A DNA stretch of 64,000 nucleotides from Clostridiales bacterium Firm_04. GTDB lineage: Bacteria > Bacillota > Clostridia > Oscillospirales > Ruminococcaceae. Positions 42,169-50,551 of the stretch are shown in pieces. The position numbers and the translations under genes are program-made. The stretch lies in assembly GCA_001603005.1 (NCBI GenBank), contig LVAJ01000040.1, positions 38,622-102,621 of the forward strand, in the 5' to 3' direction. Position 1 is the stretch's first letter. The number at the start of each line of letters is the position of its first letter. The notes under the pieces are model-generated. The model worked only from the letters and a program-made list of their open reading frames with translations. It was not told the DNA's origin and made no database searches.

Positions 42169-42606
42169 ATGAAGCTGACCTTCAAACGGCTGCGGGATGC
42201 TGCCGTGATCCCGGTGCGCGCGACTGCGGAGAGCGCCGGACTCGATCTTTCGGCGTGTCTGACGGCAGATGTTGAGATCCCGCCGCATGAGATCCGCCTG
42301 ATCCCGACGGGGCTTGCGGCTGCACTCGATTGCAGCGAGGCAATGCTGATGCTCTGCGCACGCTCCGGCCTTGCGGCAAAGCACGGCATCGGCATGGCAA
42401 ACGGCGTCGGCATTGTCGATACCGATTACCGCGGCGAGATCTGCGTGCCGCTCATCAATCAGAGCGATACGCCGTTCACCGTCACGAACGGCATGCGCAT
42501 TGCGCAAATGATCGTTGTACCGGTATATCTTCCGGCGCTTGCAGAAGCGGATATCCTTCCGGAGACAGCCCGCGGAGCAGGCGGCTTCGGTTCGACCGGC
42601 AGATAA
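42169..42606 (+). CDS. dut: dUTPase
   Basis: 145-residue trimeric dUTP pyrophosphatase, which keeps uracil out of DNA and makes dUMP for thymidylate synthesis. All five motifs are present: SAGLDLSA (I), ARSGLAAKHG (II), GVGIVDTDYRGE (III, catalytic Asp and the base-binding hairpin), NGMRIAQMIV (IV) and RGAGGFGSTGR (V, the mobile C-terminal tail). The complete motif V shows the gene is full length. Confidence 0.96.
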   Translation: MKLTFKRLRDAAVIPVRATAESAGLDLSACLTADVEIPPHEIRLIPTGLAAALDCSEAMLMLCARSGLAAKHGIGMANGVGIVDTDYRGEICVPLINQSDTPFTVTNGMRIAQMIVVPVYLPALAEADILPETARGAGGFGSTGR

Positions 42607-42648
42607 CAAGATAGAAAGAACAGATAAACAAAAGAAAGGAACGGTCTT

Positions 42649-42912
42649 ATGAAACTCAAGCTGACGTATCTATTTCTCATTATCATTGCGATCCTGAGCG
42701 GGCATTATCTCGGAAATGCGTGCATCGCGACGCATGATCCGATGCTGGAATGGCTCGGCAAAAGTTTGCAGTTCGGGTTCGATCCGGCAACGATCGGGCT
42801 GAGTGCATTCACATTCACGATCGGATTCCGCATCGCGATCAATTTCCTGCAGGTCATGTTCATCGCACTGGCGATCGTCCTTGCACCGAAAGTCGCAGAA
42901 GCAATCAAATAA
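42649..42912 (+). CDS. DUF4321 small membrane protein
   Basis: 87-residue protein with two hydrophobic segments (about residues 5-23 and 48-80), resembling the clostridial DUF4321 family (FTFTIGFRIAINFLQVMFIALAIVL near the C-terminus). The function is unknown. AAAGGAA precedes the ATG, and it is co-directional with dut 42 bp upstream. Confidence 0.7.
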   Translation: MKLKLTYLFLIIIAILSGHYLGNACIATHDPMLEWLGKSLQFGFDPATIGLSAFTFTIGFRIAINFLQVMFIALAIVLAPKVAEAIK

Positions 42913-43022
42913 TCATGCAGCCGGCATGTATCGCATTCCGCGGTACATGCTGTCTGTGTTGTGTGCGGATAAAGCATTTTCAAAAAGATATATGAAAATC
43001 TGAGTATCAGGGGGGATCTGCT

Positions 43023-43946
43023 GTGCAGGAACCGGAAAATAAGAACAATGAACCGCAGGCGGAACCGGAAAAGCCTTCCGGAAAGGTCTCTGCGTATCAG
43101 AACGCAATGGAGATTGAGGCGAAGCGCCGCCGCGCAGAGGAACTGAAGGAGCGCAGGCGGCAGGCGGAAACCGAGGACGCCGCGTATCATGCGCGCGAGG
43201 AATACGCAAAGGAGCTGGCAGAGGAAAAGGTCGATCTGATGCGCCTGAAACAGGGCGTCATCACCGACAGCGACAAGGTGTTTCCGGAGCAGGAACCGGA
43301 GAAGCACTATACCGTCTGGCAGCGCATCGGCAACTGGTTCTATCACGCGAAATGGTGGCTCGGCATTGCATCATTTGTCGTGCTGCTGGGTGCATTTCTG
43401 ATCTATGACTTCGTGACGCGCGAGAATCCGGATCTGCGGATCCTGGTGCTCTCGGCAAATCCGGATCTGGATCAGCAGAATCCGCAGCTTTGCAGCTGGC
43501 TTGCCGGCATGTGTCCGGACTATAACACCGACGGCGAGGCGCTTGTGCAGACGGTGTATATTCCGGTCTCGGAAATGACAATGGAAATGGGCGGCACATC
43601 GGTCGCGGCGTATAACACGCAGCTTTATGTGCAGTTCCAGAGCGATACCTGCATGCTGGTGCTCTCGGATGCCGATGCAGAGGCGTATCTCCAGCCGGAA
43701 GACATGTTTGTCAGCCTGAAAGAGCTGTATCCGGACTGCCCGCTGGTTGACGGCTATCGGCTGCAACTCGACGGCACGAATTTCACGTCGCTCGCAGGCG
43801 TGACGGCGCCGCTGCGTGAGGGCAGCTATCTGGCGCTGCGGATCCCGCGGGAGAACATGAACACCGCAGAGGAAATGCAGACTGCCTACGATCATGCAAA
43901 GCTGCTGCTGGATCAGATCGTGCCGCAGCTGAAAAAAACAGGTTGA
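43023..43946 (+). CDS. Bitopic membrane protein of unknown function
   Basis: 307-residue protein with a cytoplasmic, highly charged coiled-coil tail (about residues 20-90, rich in Arg/Glu: AKRRRAEELKERRRQAE), one membrane segment (about 115-135) and an extracellular domain of about 170 residues. The start is GTG at 43023 with GGGGGGAT upstream. I do not recognise the extracellular domain. It is translationally close to the next small membrane protein (9 bp). Confidence 0.65.
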   Translation: MQEPENKNNEPQAEPEKPSGKVSAYQNAMEIEAKRRRAEELKERRRQAETEDAAYHAREEYAKELAEEKVDLMRLKQGVITDSDKVFPEQEPEKHYTVWQRIGNWFYHAKWWLGIASFVVLLGAFLIYDFVTRENPDLRILVLSANPDLDQQNPQLCSWLAGMCPDYNTDGEALVQTVYIPVSEMTMEMGGTSVAAYNTQLYVQFQSDTCMLVLSDADAEAYLQPEDMFVSLKELYPDCPLVDGYRLQLDGTNFTSLAGVTAPLREGSYLALRIPRENMNTAEEMQTAYDHAKLLLDQIVPQLKKTG

Positions 43947-43955
43947 GGTGTGCGA

Positions 43956-44147
43956 ATGAAGCTGAAAATGGTCTGGTCAATCAGCCTGATCGTCTGCGGG
44001 ATCTGCGGCGGTGCGGCTGCAATCTTCTCCGGTTCCATGCCGGACTGGCTGAAACGCGTATGCGACATACTGCTGCTGATCGCACTGCCGGTATTTACGG
44101 CGGCAACGGTGCTCCGGATCCGGCAGCATCAGAAGCAGGATCCCTGA
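43956..44147 (+). CDS. Small two-segment membrane protein
   Basis: 63-residue protein with two hydrophobic helices separated by a short PDWLKR loop and ending in a basic tail. TTGAGGTG lies 5 bp upstream of the ATG, overlapping the previous stop codon. It is probably co-translated with the preceding membrane protein. No family is recognised. Confidence 0.6.
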   Translation: MKLKMVWSISLIVCGICGGAAAIFSGSMPDWLKRVCDILLLIALPVFTAATVLRIRQHQKQDP

Positions 44148-44154
44148 AAAAAAG

Positions 44155-44187
44155 CGGCGCGGCAGATCTGCTCTGCTGCGCCGTTTC
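44155..44187 (+). terminator. Terminator after the small membrane protein
   Basis: 12-bp stem CGGCGCGGCAGA / TCTGCTGCGCCG (one wobble), 5-nt loop, then TTTCT. Confidence 0.85.
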
Positions 44188-44470
44188 TATGAGTGGTATG
44201 GGATTCCAAAGGGGCGGCTTCTGTTGCATAACTGCACCCAGCGGAAAAGTGAATTGTGAACAGTGGATTGGGTGCACCTAAGTTACGCACTACGCATTCG
44301 GAGCGCACGGCAAAGCCGAAATAAAAGTTTTGGTCGAGCTTTTTCAAAAGCTCGCAGGATTCCAAAGGGCAGCGCTCTTTGGTCGCCGTCCGCAGACGGC
44401 GAAATACCTCACCAAAGGGATAGCAAATTTATAGCGAAGCGTACATGAAGCCCATTCAAACTCATCGCGA
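44188..44470. repeat. Intergenic repeat-rich spacer
   Basis: Gene-free spacer between a terminator and convergent whiA. It holds the phrase GGATTCCAAAGGG twice (44209 and 44350 areas) and a GTGAATTGTGAACAGTG-type simple motif akin to those at 46480-46520. It also holds several hairpins: GAGCTTTTTCAAAAGCTC, GCCGTCCGCAGACGGC, and AAAGGGCAGCGCTCTTTGG. The look is that of a dispersed, non-coding repeat family rather than a gene remnant. Confidence 0.55.
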
Positions 44471-44483
44471 AGCGATATCTCTT

Positions 44484-45395
44484 TCACTGCTCCGAGAGCT
44501 TTTTTGCGATCTCGGAGATGCGGTGCAGCCGATGATGCACGCCGGAGCGCGTCAGCGGGGGATTGCACTGTGCGCCGAGATCCGTCAGGCTGGCTTCGGG
44601 ATCCTGCAAGCGGACGACCGCGATTTCCTGCAAGGTCTCCGGGAGCGCATCCAGCCCGATCGTTCTGCGGATCAGTTCGATGTCCTGCACCTGCTGTGCG
44701 CCTGCGGCAATGGTCTTGTCAATGTTCGCAAGATCGCAGTTCATGCGGCGGTTCGTCTGACTGCGGAAGCTTTTGTAGATCTGCTGCTCCACAAGCGACA
44801 TGGACGCATTCGGCGCGCCGAAAAAGGTCAGCGCATCGCAGATCTGCTCATTCTGTTTGAGATAGAGGATCGTATCGCCCTTGCGGACGGTCGCTTTCAG
44901 CGGAATGGTCGGCTGAAAGTCCGCTAATTTCCGGCGGACGGCTTCTGCGGCATCGGCATCCGGCATGACGATTTCGAGATGATAGCCGCGTTCGGGATCC
45001 GTGACGCTGCCGCTGATGACGAAGCATCCGGCAAGCGCGGCGGCGAATGCAGATTCAGAGAGCGAAGCAAAGGCATCTGCGCGGTGCTCCGGCTGAATAC
45101 CGAGTGCTTTGCAGAGCACGGCGGTATCGTTTCTGCCGCTGACCGTGAAGCACCAGACCGCCTGCCGGCTGTTTCTGCCGCGGTATTCGGTGTCATATTT
45201 CAGCTTCGGGGCAGCCGTCTGCATCAGCTGCGGGAACAGTCCCGCAAGCGCTTCGCATTCGGTTTGCAGCACGATCTCCTCTGCGGAGCATCTGCGCGAG
45301 CCGAGCAGAATGCCGGTCAGGAAGGCGCGGCGCTCCGCGGGTTTGCGGATGCTCCCGCAGATCTCCTGCTTGGTCAGATTGGAAAAGGAAGCCAA
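44484..45395 (-). CDS. whiA: WhiA, DNA-binding protein
   Basis: 303-residue WhiA: an N-terminal homing-endonuclease-like fold without nuclease residues (RRAFLTGILLGSRRCSAEEIV and a LAGCFVISGSVTDPERGYHLEI half) joined to a C-terminal helix-turn-helix (LPETLQEIAVVRLQDPEASLTDLGAQCNPPLTRSGVHHRL). WhiA links growth to division in Gram-positives. In most Firmicutes it sits with rapZ and cofD homologues; here it instead follows an unknown gene by 30 bp. Confidence 0.93.
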   Translation of the reverse strand: MASFSNLTKQEICGSIRKPAERRAFLTGILLGSRRCSAEEIVLQTECEALAGLFPQLMQTAAPKLKYDTEYRGRNSRQAVWCFTVSGRNDTAVLCKALGIQPEHRADAFASLSESAFAAALAGCFVISGSVTDPERGYHLEIVMPDADAAEAVRRKLADFQPTIPLKATVRKGDTILYLKQNEQICDALTFFGAPNASMSLVEQQIYKSFRSQTNRRMNCDLANIDKTIAAGAQQVQDIELIRRTIGLDALPETLQEIAVVRLQDPEASLTDLGAQCNPPLTRSGVHHRLHRISEIAKKLSEQ

Positions 45396-45425
45396 AATTC
45401 TTCCCGCCTTTCGTTTGGATTGCGT

Positions 45426-46289
45426 TCAGTGACCGTATTTTGCGAGAAACGCTTTCTGCTGTGCTCTGCGCCTGGCGATTCTGCCCTGCACCCAGATCTC
45501 ATAGGGCATCCAGCGCGGATCCTTTTCCGCACAGGAATCGTCCACGCCGTCCGTCGTATAGGTGAAGATGAATCCGCCGTCATAGATCTCAAATTCGATC
45601 TCGCGCGGCTGTTTTCCGGTGTAGCCGTCGATCCAGCCGTCCGCGGTATAGAGATGCTCGGTATCGGCATCCAGACCGCCCGGCACCGACGATTTCCGGA
45701 TATTATTCAGATAGTATGTTACGCCGTCGCTGTCCTTCAGCACATAGCTTTTGCCGGCGGGATTTTTGTCCGCTGCAAGACCGCCGTCATCGGTGATCTC
45801 GGCGTCAGCGATCGTGACGAGTTCAAAGTCGCCGTAGGTTTTCTTCTGCCATTTCGGCTCTTTCATTTCGGGGGCGGGGACTTCGTCGAAGTCCTCTGCG
45901 GTCAGATGCAGCGACTCGATCGCCTCGAACACGAGCCGTTTTGCGGCATCGCCGTCGGCGGAGAGCCAGCTTTCCGCACCGAATGCATCGCCGGATTTCC
46001 ATGCAGTCCAGTCCTTGCGCATGGCAAGGCGCGCGGCATAGTTTTCGCCGAGCGTCAGCGATTTTGTATCGAGAAATGTATAAAACACATGATATTGCAG
46101 CACCACGAACAGGCAGTTGACCAGCAGGGACAGTGCTTCGTCATCCGGATCGGCGTCCAGAATTGCGCGCATTGCCTTGTCGATTTCGGTTCGTACCGCA
46201 GCATGGTCTGCGCGGTGCAGTGCTTTTGTGACTGCGTTCAGATCGCAGTATTCGGCGATCAGTTCTTCCGGCTGAATGCCCATTGCCAT
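45426..46289 (-). CDS. Protein of unknown function upstream of whiA
   Basis: 287-residue soluble protein, Asp/Glu-rich, with an alpha-helical N-terminal half and a Tyr/Gly-rich beta half (TYGDFELVTIADAEITDDGG..., GGLDADTEHLYTADGWIDGYTGKQP). It ends in a basic helix (RIARRRAQQKAFLAKYG). I do not recognise the family. GGAGGA precedes the ATG, a consensus promoter lies upstream, and the spacing to whiA suggests a two-gene operon. Confidence 0.65.
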   Translation of the reverse strand: MAMGIQPEELIAEYCDLNAVTKALHRADHAAVRTEIDKAMRAILDADPDDEALSLLVNCLFVVLQYHVFYTFLDTKSLTLGENYAARLAMRKDWTAWKSGDAFGAESWLSADGDAAKRLVFEAIESLHLTAEDFDEVPAPEMKEPKWQKKTYGDFELVTIADAEITDDGGLAADKNPAGKSYVLKDSDGVTYYLNNIRKSSVPGGLDADTEHLYTADGWIDGYTGKQPREIEFEIYDGGFIFTYTTDGVDDSCAEKDPRWMPYEIWVQGRIARRRAQQKAFLAKYGH

Positions 46290-46324
46290 ATTGATTGTCC
46301 TCCAGAAACGATTGATTTGGTTTC

Positions 46325-46353
46325 AGTATACCATAAATCAGCCTGCTTGTCAA
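46325..46353 (-). promoter_or_regulatory. Promoter of the unknown-gene/whiA operon
   Basis: On the minus strand TTGACA, 17 bp, TGGTATACT: consensus -35 and an extended -10, about 35 bp before the coding start. Confidence 0.82.
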
Positions 46354-46368
46354 CGGGCGGGCGGGCGC

Positions 46369-46515
46369 GGAGCCCGCGCTGGCATTCCCCTCCGGGAGCC
46401 GGCGGCGTGGTTCTCCCAACAATTGCAGTTCACGCCGCTATTCGCGGCTTCTGTGGCGTGACTGCTCCCAAGAGATAGAGTGAATGGTGAATGGTGAAGA
46501 ATGAGTAGTGAAAAG
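46369..46515 (+). repeat. About 147-bp dispersed repeat, copy A
   Basis: It shares with copy B (46787-46935) the blocks GCTGGCATTCCCC, GGGAGCCGGC, CACGCCGCTATTCGCGGCTT and CCCAAGAGATAGAGTGAATG, in the same order and orientation. It ends in a simple GTGAATGGTGAAGAATGAG tract. The middle diverges between the copies. I see no open frame with a ribosome-binding site. Confidence 0.85.
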
Positions 46516-46786
46516 AGAAAATGGAGCGCAACGGGAGCATACGCAGGCGGACGCGGACGGCGAAGGTGTTCAGGGCAACTGAACCCCCAAAAACAGGCAG
46601 CGACAGTGGCGCGCACCAGAGGGGAGAGAGTGAGGAAAGCGGGGGCTCCGGGGGCGAAAACCTAAGAGAGGGGGAGACCGGAGCGGAGCGACGACTCCCC
46701 GCTCTCTTGGGTTGTCACCCCCGCCGCGGGGAGCCGAAGCGCACGAGAGGAACTGCGGCGAAACATGGGAGACAGGACGCAAGCGG
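46516..46786. other. GC-rich non-coding spacer between repeat copies
   Basis: 270 bp with purine-rich tracts (GAGAGAGGGGGAGACC-like) and strong self-complementarity (for example CCCCCGCCGCGGGG and GAGCGG.../...CCGCTC). The open frames here have no ribosome-binding site and a repetitive composition. I see no known RNA family. Confidence 0.45.
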
Positions 46787-46935
46787 GGAGCCCCCGCTGG
46801 CATTCCCCTTCGGGAGCCGGCAGCGTGGCTCTCCAATGTTTCGTTACTGCACGCCGCTATTCGCGGCTTCTGCGGCGTAATTGCTCCCAAGAGATAGAGT
46901 GAATGGTGAATAGTGAAGAATGAAAAGTGAAAAAC
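46787..46935 (+). repeat. About 147-bp dispersed repeat, copy B
   Basis: Second copy of the repeat at 46369-46515, about 418 bp downstream in direct orientation, ending in GTGAATAGTGAAGAATG. After it come about 250 bp of AT-rich leader (TATACTATATATAATAATG near 47021) running up to the ECF sigma gene, with no further gene. Confidence 0.85.
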
Positions 46936-47190
46936 AGCGGTATCGCTGCGCGATATTCCAATCGACATGTCAAATCGGCATGCAAACGGAACTGTGATAC
47001 ATTCAGCGCTTTCATGCGGTATACTATATATAATAATGATATGATCATGATATGAGAATGATTCTGCCGCGCAGAATGTTCATATGTTAAATCATAATTA
47101 TTTATTCAACCTGTGACGCACAGCATGCGATTGCTGTCGTAAAGGATAGAGGGACCTCAGAAGTCAAATACATACAAGGAGATGAACCGT

Positions 47191-47757
47191 ATGCAGAACA
47201 TAGCGGATGACCAGATCATCGCGCTGTATTTCCGGCGGGATCAGCAGGCAATTGCCCACACCGAACGGAAATACGGCGGGCTGTGCCAGAGCATCGCAAA
47301 AAGCATTCTCGGCACACGCGAGGATGCGGAGGAATGCGTCAACGACGCGCTATTCAAGCTCTGGGAGGCAATTCCGCCCGCAAAACCGCAGAATCTGGCG
47401 GCATTTCTGACCGTCACCGTGCGGAACATGGCGTGCAACCGCCGTGCTTCCAAGCGTGCTGCAAAACGCGGCGGCGGAGAAGTCGCAGTCGCACTCAGCG
47501 AGATCGAGGAGGTGCTCGCTTCAGACGAAAATCCGGAGGCACAGCTCGATGCACGCGCAGTCTCGGATGAACTGAACAGCTTCCTCGGTGATCTTCCGGC
47601 AGAAACGAGAGTTATGTTCGTGCTGCGGTACTGGAGCAACCTCAGTATCAAAGAGATCGCCGATAAATGCGGCGTGAGCCAGAGCAAGGTCAAAATGACA
47701 TTGCTGCGCACACGCAATCATTTGAAGGAGCATCTTGAGGGGGAGGGATTGCTGTGA
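47191..47757 (+). CDS. ECF-type RNA polymerase sigma factor
   Basis: 188-residue extracytoplasmic-function sigma factor with region 2 (about residues 10-75: DQQAIAHTERKYGGLCQSIAKSIL..., DAEECVNDALFKLWEAIPP) and region 4 (about 130-180: LPAETRVMFVLRYWSNLSIKEIADKCGVSQSKVKMTLLRTRNHL). It starts at 47191, with AAGGAG about 9 bp upstream. Its stop overlaps the GTG start of the next gene (GTGA), typical of sigma/anti-sigma pairs. Confidence 0.9.
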   Translation: MQNIADDQIIALYFRRDQQAIAHTERKYGGLCQSIAKSILGTREDAEECVNDALFKLWEAIPPAKPQNLAAFLTVTVRNMACNRRASKRAAKRGGGEVAVALSEIEEVLASDENPEAQLDARAVSDELNSFLGDLPAETRVMFVLRYWSNLSIKEIADKCGVSQSKVKMTLLRTRNHLKEHLEGEGLL

Positions 47758-50288
47758 AAGAACAGGATTATATGAATATTATGGGTACGATCCGCGGCGA
47801 ATTTATCGAAGAAGCGGTCTCGTGGGACGGCGCGGAACGGCGCAGGATCCGGCAGATCCGCCGCATGACGGCAAGCTTCGGCGCAGTCGCGGCAGCCGTT
47901 GCCGTTGTGGTCGGCGTTGTCGCATACAAAGAGCGGCTGAAAAAGCCGACAATCGCAAATTCCGATACGGAAAGCAGTATGACAGAAGATCTCGAACAGA
48001 CTGAAAACATCTTCGGCGGACAGGGTGAAATCCGCGTTTATTCGGGCAATGATGTGTTTGCGGACTTCTACAAGGATGATACCAGCTGGTATTACAAGGG
48101 ACAGAAGTGGTCCGCAGCAGGCGGCGGCAGAAGCGTATCGGCGGAAAAGCCGGAGAACTTCTATTCCGACGGCAAGCAGATGTACAGCATTCACGATGAC
48201 AAGATCTTCGAGCTGGACAGCTTCGGCGAGGAAACGCTGCTGGTCGATGCGTCAGAATGGCAGGATCTGCGTCCGAATGACGGTCCGATTACACGCATCT
48301 GCCGCGAAGGCGATACGCTGGTGTATACCGTCGAAAACGGATCGCAGTACGGTCAGTCCGTTGCAGTGAACCTCAAAACCGGCGAAGCGCAGGAATTTCC
48401 ATTCGGCATGTACACGTATCTTGCCGGCGGCGGAGAGGACGGCATCTACGGCTGCAATTATGATACAGGTACATTCCAGCATTTCGATGCAGACGGCAAT
48501 ATGACGGGCGATGAACCGGTCTTTGAAATGCCGGAGGATAAAAAGCTGTACAGCGCAGTGATCGTTGACGGCAGGATCTACGCGGTTTATCAGAAACTTG
48601 ACAAAGACAGCATGAGTTACAGCGAGGAAAAGTATCTGGTTTTCTTTGATACAAAGACGAATCTGCTCAGCGGAGAGCGTACATTTGCGGACGGCAGCAT
48701 TGTCCAGACGAAGAACGCATGCTACCGGATCCTGCTTGCAGACGGTACGTTCAGCGTGTTCAGAGCGACGCTGGATGCGCGCGATGAAAAGCTTGTGTAT
48801 ACGGTTCCGGCAGATCTGCTCTGGGATGCAGACGTCAACCCGAATCCCGCAACCGTCGAGCTGACGGAAGACGGCGATACGCTGGTGATGATGCTCCCGC
48901 TCTACACCTATGAATACACCGACAGCGTCACAAAGCACGGCGAGGACGGCGTGATGATCGACATGAACACCGGAAAAGCACTCTATTTCGGCAGAAATTA
49001 CAGCCTTGCAGACGCTTCGGAGAGCAGCGCAGAGCCCGCAGCAACCACATTCGTCAGCGGCACGACGGCTGCCGGCACGACCGGAAGCGGCATCACAACG
49101 ACTGCACAGAGCGGCACGACAACTGCCGCAGTGACGACGACTGCTGCACAAACGACTGCACAGTTCAAGGTGCCGGAAGGTGCTGCGAATGTGTTCGGCG
49201 GTTCTACGATGGAGCCGATTTTCCTTGGCAGAGGCTTCTGGATGGACGGCGGTGAATATTATGAGCTTGGACAGAGCGGTTCGCGCTTTGCGGAAGATCA
49301 GAACGGCAATCTGAACCGTACCGGAACGATCTGCCGCAAGGAAGGCTGCAGGCACAATGATGACAGCTGCCCGCTGTTCCATTATAACATCGAGGGCAGA
49401 CGCTCGAATCCGAACAGCGCTGATTATGACGGACAGAATGTGCATCTGGTGAACGGTTCCTATGTGCAGCGCGGCACAAAGATCTACCGGCTGGATACCA
49501 GAACAGGCGATGAAACACTGCTGTTTTCGATCACGGAGATCGACGGCATGACACTCGGCGACAATGACTTCGTTGTGAATAACATGTTCGGTGTGAATGA
49601 AACGCAGTATCTCGTGAATTGCTCGGTCGGAACGAATGTTGCCGGCGTCAATCCGGATGTGACCTATCTGCTCAATGTGGATCTTGTGTCCCGTGCACAG
49701 CGCCTGATCGCAAAGCCCGGTACAGAGGGGCTTGACAGTGATCTGATCCGCTGGGCAGATCCGAAGATGGATCCGTTCGATGCAAACGCGATCTATGTGC
49801 TGCAGAACAGAAATACGCTGATCCGCATGGACTGCTCCACCGGCGCACGGACAAACTATACGCTCCCGATCGCAGACGATGCACCGGTCATGTGGAACGC
49901 ATGGACTGTTTACAAGCGTGCGATGTGGTTCATGAACAGCAAAGGACAGTGGTGCAGCTATGACCTCGGCTCCGGCGCGTTCAGTGTTGTGCGCGAAAAC
50001 ACGCAGATCCGCCGTGCCGCCGACGACTATGCAAGCTGCATTTCGCTCGGAAACGGCATGTTCTGTGCGGTGAAGGATGCTGCGGACGGCGGCAGCAGAA
50101 CGCTGATATTCTTCCGCTATGACTGGAAAAACAGCAAAGAGGAGACGGTCAGCAGCGGTTCGCCGATCAACGACCTGACCGCAGGCTGCATGCTGCACAG
50201 CAATTATATGGGAATCTACTCCGCACAGGACGGCTTCGGAACATTCTTTGTGCCGGCTGAAAGCTGGGATCCGCTTTATGAGCCGTAA
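47754..50288 (+). CDS. Probable membrane anti-sigma/sensor with large extracellular domains
   Basis: 844-residue bitopic protein. A short cytoplasmic part (residues 1-40, MKEQDYMNIMGTIRGEFIEEAVSWDGAERRRIRQIRR) is followed by one membrane segment (about 42-58). The extracellular half then has two beta-rich, propeller-like regions (about 85-420 and 465-844) joined by a Thr/Ala/Gly-rich linker (about 424-463). Both regions begin with a similar phrase (NIFGG..., NVFGGSTMEP). The start is GTG, overlapping the sigma factor stop, so I infer that it holds the sigma factor in check. A Cys pair (TICRKEGCRHNDDSC) in the second region could form a disulfide. The signal sensed is unknown. Confidence 0.75.
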   Translation: MKEQDYMNIMGTIRGEFIEEAVSWDGAERRRIRQIRRMTASFGAVAAAVAVVVGVVAYKERLKKPTIANSDTESSMTEDLEQTENIFGGQGEIRVYSGNDVFADFYKDDTSWYYKGQKWSAAGGGRSVSAEKPENFYSDGKQMYSIHDDKIFELDSFGEETLLVDASEWQDLRPNDGPITRICREGDTLVYTVENGSQYGQSVAVNLKTGEAQEFPFGMYTYLAGGGEDGIYGCNYDTGTFQHFDADGNMTGDEPVFEMPEDKKLYSAVIVDGRIYAVYQKLDKDSMSYSEEKYLVFFDTKTNLLSGERTFADGSIVQTKNACYRILLADGTFSVFRATLDARDEKLVYTVPADLLWDADVNPNPATVELTEDGDTLVMMLPLYTYEYTDSVTKHGEDGVMIDMNTGKALYFGRNYSLADASESSAEPAATTFVSGTTAAGTTGSGITTTAQSGTTTAAVTTTAAQTTAQFKVPEGAANVFGGSTMEPIFLGRGFWMDGGEYYELGQSGSRFAEDQNGNLNRTGTICRKEGCRHNDDSCPLFHYNIEGRRSNPNSADYDGQNVHLVNGSYVQRGTKIYRLDTRTGDETLLFSITEIDGMTLGDNDFVVNNMFGVNETQYLVNCSVGTNVAGVNPDVTYLLNVDLVSRAQRLIAKPGTEGLDSDLIRWADPKMDPFDANAIYVLQNRNTLIRMDCSTGARTNYTLPIADDAPVMWNAWTVYKRAMWFMNSKGQWCSYDLGSGAFSVVRENTQIRRAADDYASCISLGNGMFCAVKDAADGGSRTLIFFRYDWKNSKEETVSSGSPINDLTAGCMLHSNYMGIYSAQDGFGTFFVPAESWDPLYEP

Positions 50289-50345
50289 GCTGAGCATGGT
50301 TTCCTCTGAAAACTGACAACTCCGTTTTTCATGATATTTGCAGAG

Positions 50346-50373
50346 AGGCGCTCCGTTACGGGTGGCGCCTTTT
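50346..50373 (+). terminator. Terminator after the anti-sigma gene
   Basis: AGGCGC / GCGCCT stem with a 13-nt loop followed by TTTCT. The short stem makes it moderate in strength. Confidence 0.65.
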
Positions 50374-50460
50374 CTGCACTTTATGATTGTGCAGGGTGAC
50401 AGCTTTACCAAATATTTATCGCTTTCCGTTTGCTGATTTGTTAGAATTTGACCAGATATC

Positions 50461-50489
50461 TTGATTTTTTTGTGCATTTATGATATAAT
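50461..50489 (+). promoter_or_regulatory. Promoter of the mannanase gene
   Basis: TTGATT, 17 bp, TATAAT, about 60 bp before the start codon. Confidence 0.75.
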
Positions 50490-50551
50490 ATAAGCGCAGA
50501 CATGCGGAACGGGTAACTGCATGCTGCGCTTTTTGGAAAGGGGTAAAAATA

